Counted from the stretch's first letter, positions 14,001-29,000 are shown. The stretch: DNA of 64,000 nucleotides from Sclerodactyla briareus (GCA_026419785.1 JAODTK010001821.1:62001-126000), one strand, 5' to 3'. The notes: generated by a model not told the origin, from the sequence alone. Made by a program: numbers and translations.

Positions 14001-17000
14001 CCCAACAAAACCCATCAGGTGAAAAACAACAAGTATAAGTTTTATGGGCGCCCACCAGCCAACAATCTAGGGCGAGATATGATGACAGACAAATCATCTT
14101 CCCCGGGACAATAGGTTTTATTGTCAACTAGGTGCAAGACCTGCGGACCTTCTGACAGATAAGGTAAACACTGGTTTGCTCTGCAGAGGGATGGAATAAT
14201 GTAAACAAACCTCTCTCACAGTCAGAGCCCAATGGAAGTTGGAATTGGGATAATTAATTGGATTTAATTAAAATCTAATCACTATCACTATGCGAACATT
14301 AAATGTAGCTCAGCTTAGCCAGTAGCGAGCTTCATCCACCTACCAATTTTCAACATGAGCGCATGTACGGTTAAGAAGTTGAATGAACGTGACGAACAGA
14401 CCGGACGGACGAACGAACGAACGACAGAATGGAGAGACAGGATGACTTGTAGAGAGCTGCTCTCCAGCCAGCTAAAAAAAATCCAATCCGGTATATGAAT
14501 GGTAATACCTGCTCGATGAGGGTGCTGCAGTTTTTTTCTCGTTATAGTGCTAAAGACCTTCTTCGAAACGAATGCAAAAACAGTGTGACCCGTTTATGTG
14601 AACATTCTCGGAACTAGTGTATACTTGTATGAAATGATACTTATCTGTTCACCGGAGGTAAATTTTGGGTTTTTTTAGCACAAAAAAAAGTTAGTCACAC
14701 AAGACTTAGTGGGTGGGACAAAGTTGGTCCCGAAAAACATGGTGCTGATTTCGAGGTCACCAGAAGTCAGATTTGTTTGTTTTTTCGCAATTTTCTAACT
14801 TCAGATTTGTACAAAACTTGGTGGTTGTGGAATGTTGTTAGTCCCAAACATCATGGTCATTGAAGTCTCTCAGGACGGTCAAAATTTGCATGAATCAAGT
14901 GTGCCCGTTCATGTGAACATTCACAGCACTAGTGTGTACTTGTTGTTTTTGTTCACGGTGCATTTGTCCAACAAGATATGATTGAAACAGAAATGCATTC
15001 TTGCAAACATATGAAAGATTACACCCTTTTATGTAATCTGGGCTAGATTTCCTGGTCATCTAGAATTGTACGCAGACACTTAAGATCTGAAAAGATTATT
15101 ACTCTTGCCTTCAAAATCCCAACAGAAAGAGAAGCATCAGAAGAGTAATATGTGAATCAGAACATTATGATAACATTTGTTGTTTCCTCAGTGAGTCCGG
15201 TCTGTCGATGGCGACAGCGTACAGCCTGGAGACTGATGAATCACAGAACGACATAGCAATGAACCTGCTGCCCTTAATCAGCAAAGCTGCAAAACAGCCT
15301 CAGAGTTTCTCCAAGAAATTCAGGTAGGTGACTCAATATCATGTGGCTGTATGATTCACATTCATTCTCAACATGACTGTGGATTAGCAGGGGCCTCACC
15401 GGAAATGTGAAGATATTGTAGCATTTGACTAGTATTATTTGTCTTGGAACCCCTTCCTGAGTCTCCTCATATAGGATCTAGCCAACAGCAAACCCACACA
15501 AACTGACTGACTGACAACCACTCCAGTCAGGGGCAAATGCATAAACAACAAAAGGAATGAAGTTCACAAAGGTTTTTTCTTTAGAGATTCAACAAATCTA
15601 ACTGACACACGGCTCGGTGTCATATTGAGCCTAGCAACTACTCAAATGAGTCACAGCTGAGCGCACACAAGTCTGAATGGTGCTGAATCTGTCAACTGCT
15701 ATATCCGAGCTGAACCTTACTAGTTGGAGGCAATTAACCCACAATTGATTGCCGAACAAAGAACGGTTTAATTTGGGAAGGAGAAGGGGGAAAGTGCAAA
15801 ACTTAAATGCAGATTTGGAAAAGAATTTTTATTTCCAGCTGATTAATTTTTTTCCTATACTATGATTAATTGAAGATAGTATTCTGTCTACCAAATAAAA
15901 CATATGTTGGAACCACTTCTTGATACTTTTCTCTTCGAACCCCCAAGTTTTGTACATACTGTTGGACCTTAGCGGCCACATCAAAATCTAACAAGCGGTC
16001 ACCTCCAAACAGGGATATAGTCTAAAATGAGCTGTTTCCATGGAGATAGTGAGCTAATTGCCTGTGGCAGCACTTCCCACAATCCCCTGATGTATCAACA
16101 GTGATACCCTGCGTCATCAGACCACGATTCACCTTTTTAGGCCACCCTGATCAACACAAATTCTGTTCACATGTTATTGAGAGGTGTGATCCTGATCACG
16201 CACCCGTCATCAGTAGTTGAAATTTGAACATAGGCTATTAAAAGTATCGATAGCAAAATTAAATGAAAACTGCTGGCAAAGCATAGCAATAGCTGGCAAA
16301 CTATAGACACCTCTTCGACAATTTCGAAATTCTGTAGTCATTATCTGCTATCTAACAAAATTATTCTTCAATGTTTATGTATGTTGGAACATATTGCGCT
16401 CTAACTCATTCAATACATTAGACTAGTAGGAATTTTCCAACTATTGTAAGTATTCTGCACAATACCCTAATTTTGGTATTGCTGTTGACGCATACACCTG
16501 CAGCACCGCCGCGTTGCATGCGAGTGTGTTAGGTAAAGGCTAGCCATGCACTCTTTGGGGGAAGTTTATTTATTGTATTGATATGGGGCCTTGCCGTACT
16601 AGAAGATGATCGATATGTATTTGGAATATTTTAAAAACACATAAAAACAAAGTTATTTGAACTGGGGTTTTTAATTAGCAAGGCAACGGGTCTCAGTTTT
16701 ACATGCGTATGCGACAATCATTTACAATCAGCTTAGTCAGCTAGACAAGTATGTTCAAGAGTGTTGTAAGCAGATTTGTATGCAGTACAGGGGCCATGCC
16801 ATGATGCCAGGCTTTACGGAAAAGTGATTTGGCAATGACAAAGGGGATGATGAAGTTTGAATACCCTTTTGAGGCAAGCCACTTTCTATTTACAGGGGGG
16901 TGTCCCCCATGTGGCATGGCCACCACAGTTCGCCTTCTCCAGGTCTGCACCAAGGCCAGAGGGGGGCAGCCTGGAGGACATCGACGCACTGCTGGGGTGC

Positions 17001-20000
17001 CCCATCTACACCTTCAAAGCTGAGATTGCCTGATAAGCTGGATGCCCGTCCACAAAGGAGAAAGAAACTAGCCTGTCCTGAATTCATTGAACGCTTCAAA
17101 CTGGTTAGGAGGTACAAGGAAATTTTGTCTCCCTCGGTTATCTTTGGCCAAAAGCTATGTGAACAATTACAGAGGCGGAAAAAGTGGCCAGTTTGGTATC
17201 AGTGACGCTTTGCAAATGAACGCAAGTTTAGGTTTTCACTGGTCTGCCCTTTCTATGTGGTGGTTTGCAGTTGCGATGGGTAGGGGTAGGGAATGGTCCA
17301 TGTGGGTTGGTTTCGCTGTAATGCGCAACAATGCACAAGTCTTAGTCTAGGTGCAGCAGGTTCATTTTGTCATTAGGCTGTGCGTAAATCCCTTGGACAT
17401 TAATTTTCCGCACTTCCAGGTTCTGAGGAAAGTGCAAATTGCCTTAGTTACTGATCGTTCCCTTCAGATAGTGTCATAAAATGGTGGTCCAGGATTGCGT
17501 TAGGATGGGGTATACCCCTGCCTCAATATAATCGAGGCACTAGACGAAAGGGAGGACTAATTATCGCAAGGGAGCATCCGACGGAACAATATGGCACAGA
17601 TTCCTTGGTAAGCCTCAATTGGTGCCTTAAACCATAGAAATCAAAATCATTAAGGCACTAGGGGCTTTAGAACCTGCTTTTGTTCTAGTCAGCTTGTATT
17701 CGGAAATCTTGTTGGTCAGGCATACTGTGGCCTTTCCAATAATCAGCTCTAAGATTTACAGGGAAAACCCCAAAGTTGACACTTGGCTTGGTCCAAACAA
17801 CCCATTTTCACATACGATGCCTATTATGTGGATTATTGGCCTTCAAAGTTTGGTTCATCTTGCGGAAATGGGGGAGAATCACAATGGTTGCAATAAGGCT
17901 GACGTACAAACTTGGACAACACAAGAAATTATGTGAGGTATTCATTGTTTCTTTTATTGAATAAGGCAACATTTTGCTGTTCTGGTTGTCTTTCTCTCAC
18001 CAAAGTAACCATCAACACCTACCAACCCACTACATCACTCCTCTCCCATTTGACATAGAACCCTCTAAACCGCCACAGGTCACATTTTTCTTGTTTTCCT
18101 GGTTAGATCAGAAGTGATAAAATATACATTCGTGCATTTTCATTAATCATCGAAAATAGGATTATTATAAATCTGTTATAAACTAATAAAGATACACTTG
18201 ATAATAATCGAACATATTAGATGTATGAAGCAGCAGTATCATGAGTCGATCAGTGAATTTTTTCTTTGCACGTAGGCTTGCAAAACATTTCTGCTCCAGA
18301 GATCCATTCTTATACAAGATGTGGCCACCATCTCTGAAGAGAGAGAAAACAAACACATAGACCAAAACAACACAGGAAAAATGTTACAGAGCGATGTGAA
18401 AGTCTACACTCATTTTAAATAGCACTCTGAGATGTTACTCCTATTTGACTATGTTCAAGGACAACTTCCGCTTGAACACCACTGAGTTTGTATCGTGAGA
18501 ATGGAAAACGTATCTATAAGGTCCAAACCCCATTCGATACAATGTTCCTCACGTGGAGTTATTGTCCCTTATTCAGGAACTTGGGGAGATCTCAATTATG
18601 CATATAAGCATGCGTCACCCTTGGACAACACATGAAATTATGTTATGTATTTCATTGCTTTTATTTGTTACTGAGTCAACTTTAGCAGAAGTTCTGTTGT
18701 ACTTTCTCTCACCAAAGTTACATCAACGCCTACCAACCACTACAGCAATCCTCTCCCATAGGCTAATTGCTTTTCAAAATGAAAATATGTGTGAATTTCC
18801 AATGAGAACAAAGAATGGTTGGGGGGTTGTGTGCAGTATGACATCTTTTAAATTTATTGCATGATTGGATCTTTCATCTTGGGCAACACACCATGGCACA
18901 ATTTCAAAGGACTGTACTCGTAACATAAAGTGTATGAACTTCAGGTTAGGACTGATCTTTCAGGTTTTTTCTCCATCTAATAATTATAATATATTATCAT
19001 TCACCTGCGTTGTTCCCTCAAATAATGACAGCGAGTTATGATAATTTTTTTGGGGGGGGCCGCACCGCCACCCTCTACTGAATTGAGGTTTACAAATCTC
19101 TAATCCTAATATCGCAGTCCTCTCTTGTGGTGGCCCATTGCCCATATTTTCCTGAGGTTATTTTGATTTGATCCCATTTATGTGGTAAACTCTATCAAGT
19201 ATTCCTAACTGCATCTTCTAAGTATTTATAGACTTAGCATTTCTTGTGAAGAAAGCTTTCTTGTGAAGCGAAAGTAAATAGAGAATGTTATACTCATTTA
19301 CATGACAGATATCAACGCTTCGCAGCGACGTCCATCACCGAACTGAAAGCGAAAGTAATAGGCCGTGTCCAGGGTATTACTGAGCTGGAAGCTATGTTAG
19401 AGAGGTGTCTGGCAGGTCGGTACCTTCCATTTCTGCAGGTCTATTTGTTAGGAGATAATCAACAATCATGCATGGTTTATCAACATGATAATGCAGGACT
19501 GGGAGATAATGCAAGTGATGTAGGAAAAGGGGGCAGCCTGTGTGCATTCAGTAATGACATTACACCCCGTAATGACATAACGCCCAGTGGCGCATATTAT
19601 TATGAGGACAACATAATTTAAAATGCAATAGTCACATATTGGAATCTCTTCAACATGTGCTGGACTGTTACTGTAAATTAGTACATCATACCATTATTTT
19701 TACACTTGTTTATTGCGAAAGAAGGTATAATTGGCCACTGCATGGCCGTAATATTGCATGTCAAATTCCACTCAATATTCTAATACAGGGGTTCCCAACC
19801 TGTGGTACGCGTACCACAGTGGTACATTGGACTTTCACAGTGGTAAGCGGGGTGGTACACAGTGTGCTCCATTTTTCTTTCGCATTCTATTTTAAATACA
19901 TTCTTCCTCCAATCATCTTGCACGGAATTTTCACTTCGTAATGATGCTCAAATGGCAGCAGATTTGGCATTGAGCGTCTAATTATTCAAAAAAAATGACA

Positions 20001-23000
20001 AAGGGGAGGAAGATACCCCCTCACATGAACCCCGTCCCCTCCTCGTCACATTCTGGGCGCTGCTTGTCGGCGATGGGTGGTCATCAAGAGCATCCCTCTC
20101 ATCGACTGGAGCTGGAAAAAAATATTTTTCTGATGTTTCTGATCATACAAAATTTCAGAACAAGAAATGCTAATTAAGAGATAGTTTCAAAGCAGAAAAA
20201 AACGTTCCTAGATGCAATCTCCTTGCATCTGGGAGCCTTTTAGGGCCAAAAAAACTTTGTGTACGCTCCGCCTCCACCTATGGTGGCGCTCCGCTAGATA
20301 GTAAAATACAGTGGTACTCAGTGGCACCACGACAATGTGGAATGGGTACCCAGTTGGAAAAGGTTGGGAAACCCTGTTCTAATATAACTACAGAGCATTT
20401 TGTTTCGCACACCACCAAACTTTTTACTTAAAAAAATAGACAGGCAAGACAGTGTTTTACTTGTGGTTGAACATGCATGTCATTCCCTTATTTTCTGGGA
20501 GAGCAACTAATTGTCAGCATTTTCTGAGCCTGCAGTTTCACAAAAACCCAGTCTACTGGTCAATCTAGCAGGGAGACCTCTCGCGACAACACTACTATGC
20601 CTCAAAATTGAACTGTCAAAGAAACTAGCTTGTTGAAATTCCATGGACCATGGGTTTATATAACATTTCTGACAGAATTATGAAAAGTTATTTCAAGTGA
20701 CCATTGTTCTTCGAAGGCCGTAGATCACTTATTGAAACATGTGCAATGGATTCCCATACAACAATAGATGCACACTCTGTGTATAGTCAGTCATTACAAT
20801 GATGCAATTCTATACGGGTAAAGGTATTGAGATTAAGACAAATGTGATTTTGATGAATCATGTAACTAAACAATCAAATGTTTGAAACAATAAAAATGTT
20901 TTATCACAGTATGCACATTCAGATTGCTTTCAATATTCAAACATCTCTGTTCTAGTCACAGTTGAGTCACAGACTGCTGGTTTTCTTTTCGCCCCTGCAT
21001 ATACAGTTACACCGGGATATAAACCTCCGATCGCAACATTTGACGTTGAGGCGGCACCTGATGTGAAGAATGCTGGGCCATCAACCTCGGGAAAGAGCAA
21101 GCTGGGAGCTAAGAAGAAACGGTGAATAAAATCTCAGAAAATCACATATTTTGTGTCAGTGAACTTGTTGTCCGGTTTGCAGAGAGGCTGAAATCGGCCT
21201 GAGGACCACCCCGCCCCCTGAGGTGTCCTTCTCTAAGTGTCCTCTTTCGTGTATAATCCACTTCCTGAGGTGTTGGCTTCCCTGACATTTGCCCTAATGG
21301 GCCTGTCCCTCATCTGCAACTCTATCGTGTCGTGCAACGATCTGATATTTTTTATTCATGCCGATTCAGGCCTTTCCTGCCAGTCCCATGGTCAAGACGG
21401 CTGAAGCACCCTGACACATTGATAATGACCTATTAGCTTATTTTGCCAAACCATTCCGATTATGGAATAGCACTTCCCTAGTATTCTTGCTCAGCACATG
21501 TTTTTCTTTATATCTTTGAGCTTGACGATTTATCGTATGACTTTTATTGTTTTCAAGATGACGTCTTTTAGGCCACGTAGTTTGTTTAAAATTTCTCTGA
21601 ATTCTGAGGCAGTAATTTATATGTCCTAGTATTCATGACATTTATCACACACAGACCCTCTTTCTCCCTGGTTCAGCCTGAAACCTGGGAGAGAATCTGT
21701 AGAAACGATACGTATCGTTTATGTGACCAGCCTTCACACAGGTGTCCTTGCACTATGTGTCCCCTTACTGAAGTGTTCTCTTCCTGGCATGACCCCTTCT
21801 CTGAGTTTATTTTTTCTAGAGTGTCCCCTCTCTGAGGTGTTGTCTTGCTGGATTACGTGTCCCTTCTCCGGGTTTCCCCCGATAATGTACACTCCCTGTT
21901 ACAACGCATTTTGTACATTGCAAATACAAACTGTAAAACAGGACCAGTGCAAGGCCTATACTAAAAAACCATGTTGCAAACATAAAGACTGGATCTACAA
22001 GGAAAAAACAAAAAACCCTAAAAAAGTGTGGCGACAGACATGTTAACATTCATTTACTTATGGCTTTTGGTTATGTTTCCTATCAGACATATGCTTATGA
22101 TCTCCGAATTACGTGTAGGGTTTTCAACACTTCTCTTCATTTGTGGCAGCCACATTCCTCCATTTTCTTCTTTTAATTTTGTGATATGATCAGGAAGAAG
22201 CCAGGTCACGACAAAGAGAATGTACCCTCTGCAGACGACACTGGTGTCTCCTCCAGTCAGGTGGATGAGGCGAGATGAGAAGGGCGCCCTCACTACCGCC
22301 GATGTCAGGGTCAACATCAGCGCCTACCGAGCATCTTCAGGGAGCTGGACCTCGATGTCTTCCACATTCTTGGCTGTGGACTGCTCACCAAGCATATCAT
22401 GGACACAGACCACCATACCAAGTAATTTGTTCTTCCACTCTGCATATGCAAGAGTGTAGGGAAAACATTCACTGGGAGAATACCATGGTTTATAAACTGA
22501 CCATCGACCGTTGATTAACCCTAAATCTTTCAATTCGCAGAACTATCCCTCGTCCTCTGATGGAAAAAAAATTGACTGGGTAGGGATGTTGGCTTAATTC
22601 ATTCAATTCATTTTAGCTCAAACTAGCTATGCTGGTTGAGCTATGTAATCGCATGTCACCTATCTATCTTCTAGCTATCTATCTTCCTATCTATCTGTCT
22701 GTCGTCCTGTCTGTCTGTCTGTCCTGTATGTCTGTCTGTGCTGTCTGTCTGTCTTTCTACTTGTGTTTAACAATTGCCTTTTTGGCTCCCAAACAGTCAT
22801 TCGGTGATGGGTGTCAACCAAACTTGGACACAATGTTTCAGTGACCCTTGGGACATGTTTGACGCTGTGAGTGTCAAGGTCAAAGCCCATTAAAGGGGCA
22901 ATATAGGTAGCCATTATGTGTCAAATTTCAAATGTATCCTCCTCCTACAAATTTTTTTGCACAGTGCGATGTTCGGTCATATGATTGGTCCAACAGCCTA

Positions 23001-26000
23001 CCTTTGATGTGTTTCAGGATTTTTCGGTCCAATGTCCCAATTTTATGAAATTTCACAACAAGCACTTGAAATGCGATCTCCTCCCACACATTCATATTGA
23101 TGTTCTTCTAGTTACCTGTAATGGTCCTTGGGTAGAGGGCCACTGTGGGTGGTTCGGGAATTTTGGGCTCATGACCCACCTTTGGCCCAAGGGCCCCTTA
23201 TATGAATACCATCAAGCTTGTATCTCTACGCATTCCTTGCAACAGTGCTGATGTTATCGTATGTGGTCTGAATAGCCATATCTTTAGATGCCCCGGAATT
23301 AGTCCCAAGGCCCAGTGTGGGCCCTGGGGCCATCATGTGGAATTTTGCAAAATGCTTCTACTTTTACAAAGTTAGTGCACAGTGGACATTGCAGTATAAT
23401 GATGGTCTGAAGCTTGTACCTTTGGGGGCTCAGGAAGTTTTGGTCCAAGGTCCCACAAGGTCCCCCACTTGGAAACTTCATTTCAGGAAGTGTCACACAA
23501 TGGTACTGAAAATGCATCTCTCCCACAAGCTTCAATTGATTTCTTGTAAAGGTACATGTAATGGCTCCTTGGGTAGAAAGCATCGGGAATTTTGGGTCCA
23601 GGGCCAAGTTGGGCCCAGGGTCCAATACATGTAAATACTGCAAAATAGGTATATCTACCAAATTCAGTTGCACAGTACTGAGGTTCAGTCATAATTGATG
23701 GTCTGATAGACATGGGGGGTGTGAGGATTTTCTGTTCCAATGTCGGACTCGGGCCCTTAGGGCCCATCATCTATGAATTTCACACAATGGTGTTCGAAAT
23801 GCATCTCCTCCCCACAAGATTCAATTGAGATCTGTGTCAACGTTACATGTAATGGTACTTCAGTAGAGGGCCTTTTGGCTCGTCCAGGAATTCAAGGCCC
23901 AGTTGTCCTAGGGCCCATCATATTGAAATAATGCGAATATAGTATTTCCTAAAATATAGTGCACAGTGTTGAAGTTCGGTCATAATGGTGGGCTAATAGC
24001 CATACCTTCATGGTGCTAGGGAGTGGGACCCACGGATGTGTGGGACTGAGAGCCCATCATTGGAATCATGCACAAAAGGCTTGCCTCATCTTTCAGTTTT
24101 GTGCACAGATGACATGCGGTACCGATGATGTTCTAACAGTCGGGAACCTTGGGGTTTGTCAGGAATTGTGATCCAAGGTACACTTGGATCCATGGAAATT
24201 ATCTTAAAACATTAGACTCGAATGCATTCAAGTTCCAAATTGAGTTTCCCTATAGTAATGCTCCTTGGTTAGTGGCCAGCAGGGGTTGTTCAGGAACTTC
24301 TGACTGAAGGTCCAATGTTTGTCCTGGGCCCCATCATGTTAAATCATGCCAAAATGCTTTTACATGTTTTGAAGAACAGGGTCATGCATTGTTCGGCCAT
24401 GAGCACAATCCCCAAATTCGAATTCCAAATTCAAAATTTCCTGCATTCTCTTTATTCCCCATTACTGGGTTGTACCCCATTCAGCTGCCAATTCCTCCCC
24501 AATTCACCACCCCTTCATCAATGATTCCCCAAATTCAAATGTTGAAAAAAACGTAAATTCCACCTAGTAACCCCCATAAAAATCGAATTTTCCTGATACT
24601 CTGTACTCTCTGTTTCCCCATACTGGGTTACTCCCCATTAGCCGCACCCCTCGCCCCTCCCCATAATTTCTCCCACACTACTACTGTATGATGTCCCAAA
24701 TTACAGTTTTATGGGCAAATCCATTCACACTCCACATACCATTTCAAGTACCGTACTGTTTTGACCTCGAACTACCATGTTTGGAGGACACCAGGTCAGA
24801 ATTAATAACAACAAGGACCCCGATGATATAAACAAATACGCCATTGGGGATTGCTTGGTAGCCCACACTGGAAGGGTTCTTTGAGTTGACAAGTTACAAC
24901 TTCCCTTGCATACTGTAGCCTATAGTGTGGTCAGCTGAGGAGAATTTTAGTTTTGAGTTTTTCGGACATGGGTGTACAAAGTGGAAGGGAGATGTCGAAG
25001 GGGAAGGGAAGGAGATGAATTGCGAAATAGGCGAATCCATGAAGGAGATGACCCCCCACCGTAAAATGTGCAAATTGTGACACTTAATATGAAGATTTAG
25101 ATGGAATTATGATAATATGAATAGTACGGACGATCTGAAAATTAAAAAAAAAAAAACACAATGGGGGGCCAAAATTAAGAGGAAGAACCAAAAAAAAAAA
25201 AAACTTGCGAGATCACCTTCCACGCCAAGACAGAAGGCGAAGGTTTATTGCAGGATGCAGCAGTAACTGCAATTTTGTTGTGGAGCATGGACAGGCATAA
25301 GTGTGGGGTAGCCTTCAGGATTATTTTCGAATTTTTAGAGTAAAAGTCAATTTTAGAGGAAGTAGTATCTTAAGCCTATGGTATAATACAAAAAATTGCC
25401 CTAGAAAAAGGCAGTAGTAAGTAGTATGAACATCAAGAGAATAGAGTATTAATTTGACTTTGCCTTACAACCCCTCCTTGAAAAAATAATAGGATTTAAA
25501 ATCAGGAAAGGAATAAGTGCAATTGGTATACAGTATATAGGTTGTAGAAATAGAATGAGTGTGTTTGAAAAATATACAGGGCAATTGCAATTCAGCAACT
25601 GCCAACCATCCCCACTGCTACCCTAGCAAGTGTAAGGCACGCTACACACATTTAGGTTCATTATAGACCAATGCTCAATATGGATATAAGTTGACCCTTC
25701 CCCCAACCACTTCCTTACCCAGAAGTATTGGTATTGCTTGTATGAATATGAGACACGTTGACCCGCCCTCTTGAAAATGCTTGATTCAAAGTACAGTAGA
25801 AAAATACCCTGACACAACAATCGCACTCTCCCCATCTGAGGTTGGGATAGGCTGAGATTGCGATGAGTTGACCACTTCCCCCAAAAAATCTTCGCCCAAC
25901 CCACTCCCTACCTATGAAGAACAGTCAGATAGTAGTATCGTGTTTGATTGCTTGTATTGGAATATGAGACAAGTTACCTTCCCTTCTGATATGTTGGATC

Positions 26001-29000
26001 AAGTTACAATAGCAGAAAAAATACCCTGACAAGCAATCCCTTCTCCCCATCTGAGCGGGATAGGCAACTGTGCAGTGCATTCATTATAATACAATCTGTG
26101 AACAGTAACCACAGCCAGACCCATGCCTTTGTAATAAAAATGCCATAATTAAGTACAATTGCAACACTACTAGTGTGTCTCCACTCAGAGTGGCCTTGCA
26201 AGAAGTAAAAATTTTGGGGGGCCGGAGGGCTATTGCCAAAAAGACGAGGCCATGCCTTCAGGGCTTCCAGGCTCCGGACCACTCTTGCATACTGGCTGAC
26301 ACATTGGAATGTGCAGCCTCTACCACTGTAATATCCAACTCGGGGCATTAACACAACAGCCACGTCTAATGGGTTATGAGGAGGGAATAGGGATAATAGT
26401 TGGAACATAACACAGAATACTACAATGCTAATTTGAAGCTAAACCTGCAGATACTTCTCATGTACGTAGCTGATTTGCCCTCGATCGTACAGTAGATCTC
26501 AGTACCATACACCAAAAAAGGACTACTGGTTAAGTAGCCGTCAGTGTGTAGAACACAATTCACCCTATAATTAAATTTCTCTGCCCAGTAGGCTTCTTCT
26601 GTCTTACTTGCTGTGATTACAGCTTTCAACAACCATTCAGGAAGCCATTCACGCCTCAATTTTTTTCTAGGGAATCCTGGTTATGGATTTGATAACTCAC
26701 CTACTCTTATCAAGAAGTGGCAAATCCTAATTAGGTGGACCAGTTTAACAAATTTGACGATTGGCATTTCCAATTGGTGGGAATGCTCTCAGAGTTAAAA
26801 AACTAAATCTTAAACTCGACATGTATAGTTAGCTAGTCAATTGCTTCATTCTATTGGTAGAAAAACACTGATTGCACAAGCAGGCGAGACACTTTGGACC
26901 AGATCACCACGCCCTTTCTCTTTCTCAATTGGTTATTCTTCTATGGATGTTTGTACCCAGAACTAAAGTAAGCAATGTTTATTGACTTCCTAAGACAGCT
27001 GGGCCTTATGAAGATCAAGGTGAAAAAGGTTGTTACAGGCGCACAATAGGCAATTGTTTGGAATGCCTTCGTGAGCTCTGATCTCAAACTATGAAACCAT
27101 AATTTTGGAATTCTTGTGTTATTCTTGTTTCATTGACAGGAAGGTACAACATCTTCAGTTAGAACCTCACAGCTTGAATTCATTGACTAGGAGATCGTCT
27201 GAATAAACCACAGGCCCTCCGGACAAAGAAGAAAGTGAACACACGTACAGTGTGAGCCATTGCATTACATGTTGAATAAGACAAAACATGTCTCACGACA
27301 AAGGTTTCCACATCTACGGTAGTCATTGAATTGGTCTCCTGGATGAGACCAAACATACCCTCACAAAAAGCAAGTGCCACACTTTACCAGTGAGTCATTG
27401 AATTACTGCTGGATAAGACCAAACATGCCCTCACACCAAAGAAAGTCACATATCCACAGGTATGTCATTGAATTATCTTCTGAATAAGACGAACATGCCC
27501 TTCACTACAAAGAAATTCACACACTTAAGGTATTTTCCATCAAATATCTGCTGGATCAGACCACGACATACCCTCACAACAAAGAAAGTCACATCAATCC
27601 CAGGTATGTCATGAATTATCTCTGATTACGACCGAACATGCCCTCCCAATCAAAGAAATTCCACACTTACAGGTGGAGTCCATTGAATCATCTGCTGAAT
27701 AATACAAACCCTGTCTCTCATTACAAGAAAGTGAAAAACATAGCCACACATATTGTCTAGAACTGTCTTCTGGATAAGAACCAAACATTCTCCTCATGAC
27801 AAAGGAACTGACACCTACAGGTGATCATCAATTATCTGCTGGATAAGACCAAACATGCCCTCAGAGCAAAGAAAGTGAACACTTCCAGTGAGTCATCAAA
27901 TTATCTGCTGTATAGACCAACATGATCGCACCACAACAAAGAAAGTCACATAGCCACACATATGTCATAGAACTGTCTTCTGGATAAGACCAAACATACC
28001 TCATAACAAGAACGTGACACCCTTACAGTGAGTCATTGAATTATCTGCTGGATAAGACCAAACATACCCTCATAACAAAGAATTGCACATACCGTTGAGT
28101 CATTGAATTTACTTGCTTATAAGACCACACATGCTCGCACAACAAACAAGTGTACACACTTACAGGTGAGTCATTTAATTATCTGCTGGATATACCAAAC
28201 ATGCCCTCTTACAACAAATGACACACTTACAGGTGCGTCATTAATTAAATCTGCTGAATAGACCAACAGGCCTCTGAAAACAAAGAAAGTCACATATCCC
28301 CAGGTATGTCATTGAATTTTCTTCTGGATAACACCAAACATGCCCTCAACGACAAAGAAAGTGACACACATACGGTGAGTCATTGCATATCTCGCTGGAT
28401 AAGACCAAACATCCCTCACAATGAAGAAATGACAGCACCAAAGGGTGAGTGCACAGAATTATCTACTGAACAAAATCAAATCTTTACAAGTTTAGCATTA
28501 TCCAGTAAGTCACAGAATAGTTTCCTGATTAGAAGTTTTGGGAGCTCCTTATATTCCGTTGCAGCTTCACGACTTCTAAACCTTTATATCGCTCTCAAGC
28601 CTAAGTTGTCCTCTCCCTGATCCCCCTTTTCCTCCCGCAGGTGAAGGGCAATCCAAGGCTTGGTTTCTCGCGGCTGACCAGCTCTCCCCTCCCCCAGTAG
28701 CCAAGACGCTGGTTAAGTTCCTACAGTCCCTGGCCCACCATCTAGAGGCCACGCACACCTTCATAAAGGTAAGCACCACACCAGAGTCAAAATGCCTATT
28801 CGCATGAACACTAAAAACCTCCGTGAAAAACAATAAACTACTGCCAGGCCTCCGCGCCAATTTATGAGCAATAGATAATGTCACTAAGCGGGTTGCCATG
28901 AGTCATAGCACCCCCCCCCCCCAACTAAGGAGTAAAGGTTTCTTTTCGCTATCAGCTCTTCCATTGAGCTTGAAAGATGAAAAAGACTGGACTGCTGGCC

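Larger units (their letters stand above)
17112..19308. other. FANCD2 intron with two family C copies
   Basis: It holds two direct family C repeats listed separately and a poly-G tract at about 19,051-19,059. No coding similarity was found. Confidence 0.5.
22422..28640. other. Large FANCD2 intron(s) filled by repeats; one exon not found
   Basis: About 35 residues (human [20 protein letters not shown] region) should be encoded between the flanking exons, but no matching segment was seen. The repeats are listed separately: family D with its tandem tail (22,615-24,400), two local duplications and the ~70-bp array. The stretches 24,710-25,670 and 26,085-27,120 look unique. Confidence 0.5.

Noticed and set aside
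22629-22914. Leu/Cys/Ser-rich short membrane-like proteins
   Set aside because: Translation of CTAT/CTGT microsatellite within family D.
23299-23770. Overlapping 95-124-codon frames on both strands
   Set aside because: They follow the ~145/290-bp tandem array and are open on both strands because of the repeat, not because of coding selection.
27125-28465. CRISPR-like array (19 near-regular repeats)
   Set aside because: Units are contiguous tandem copies without unique spacers, in an intron of an animal gene.
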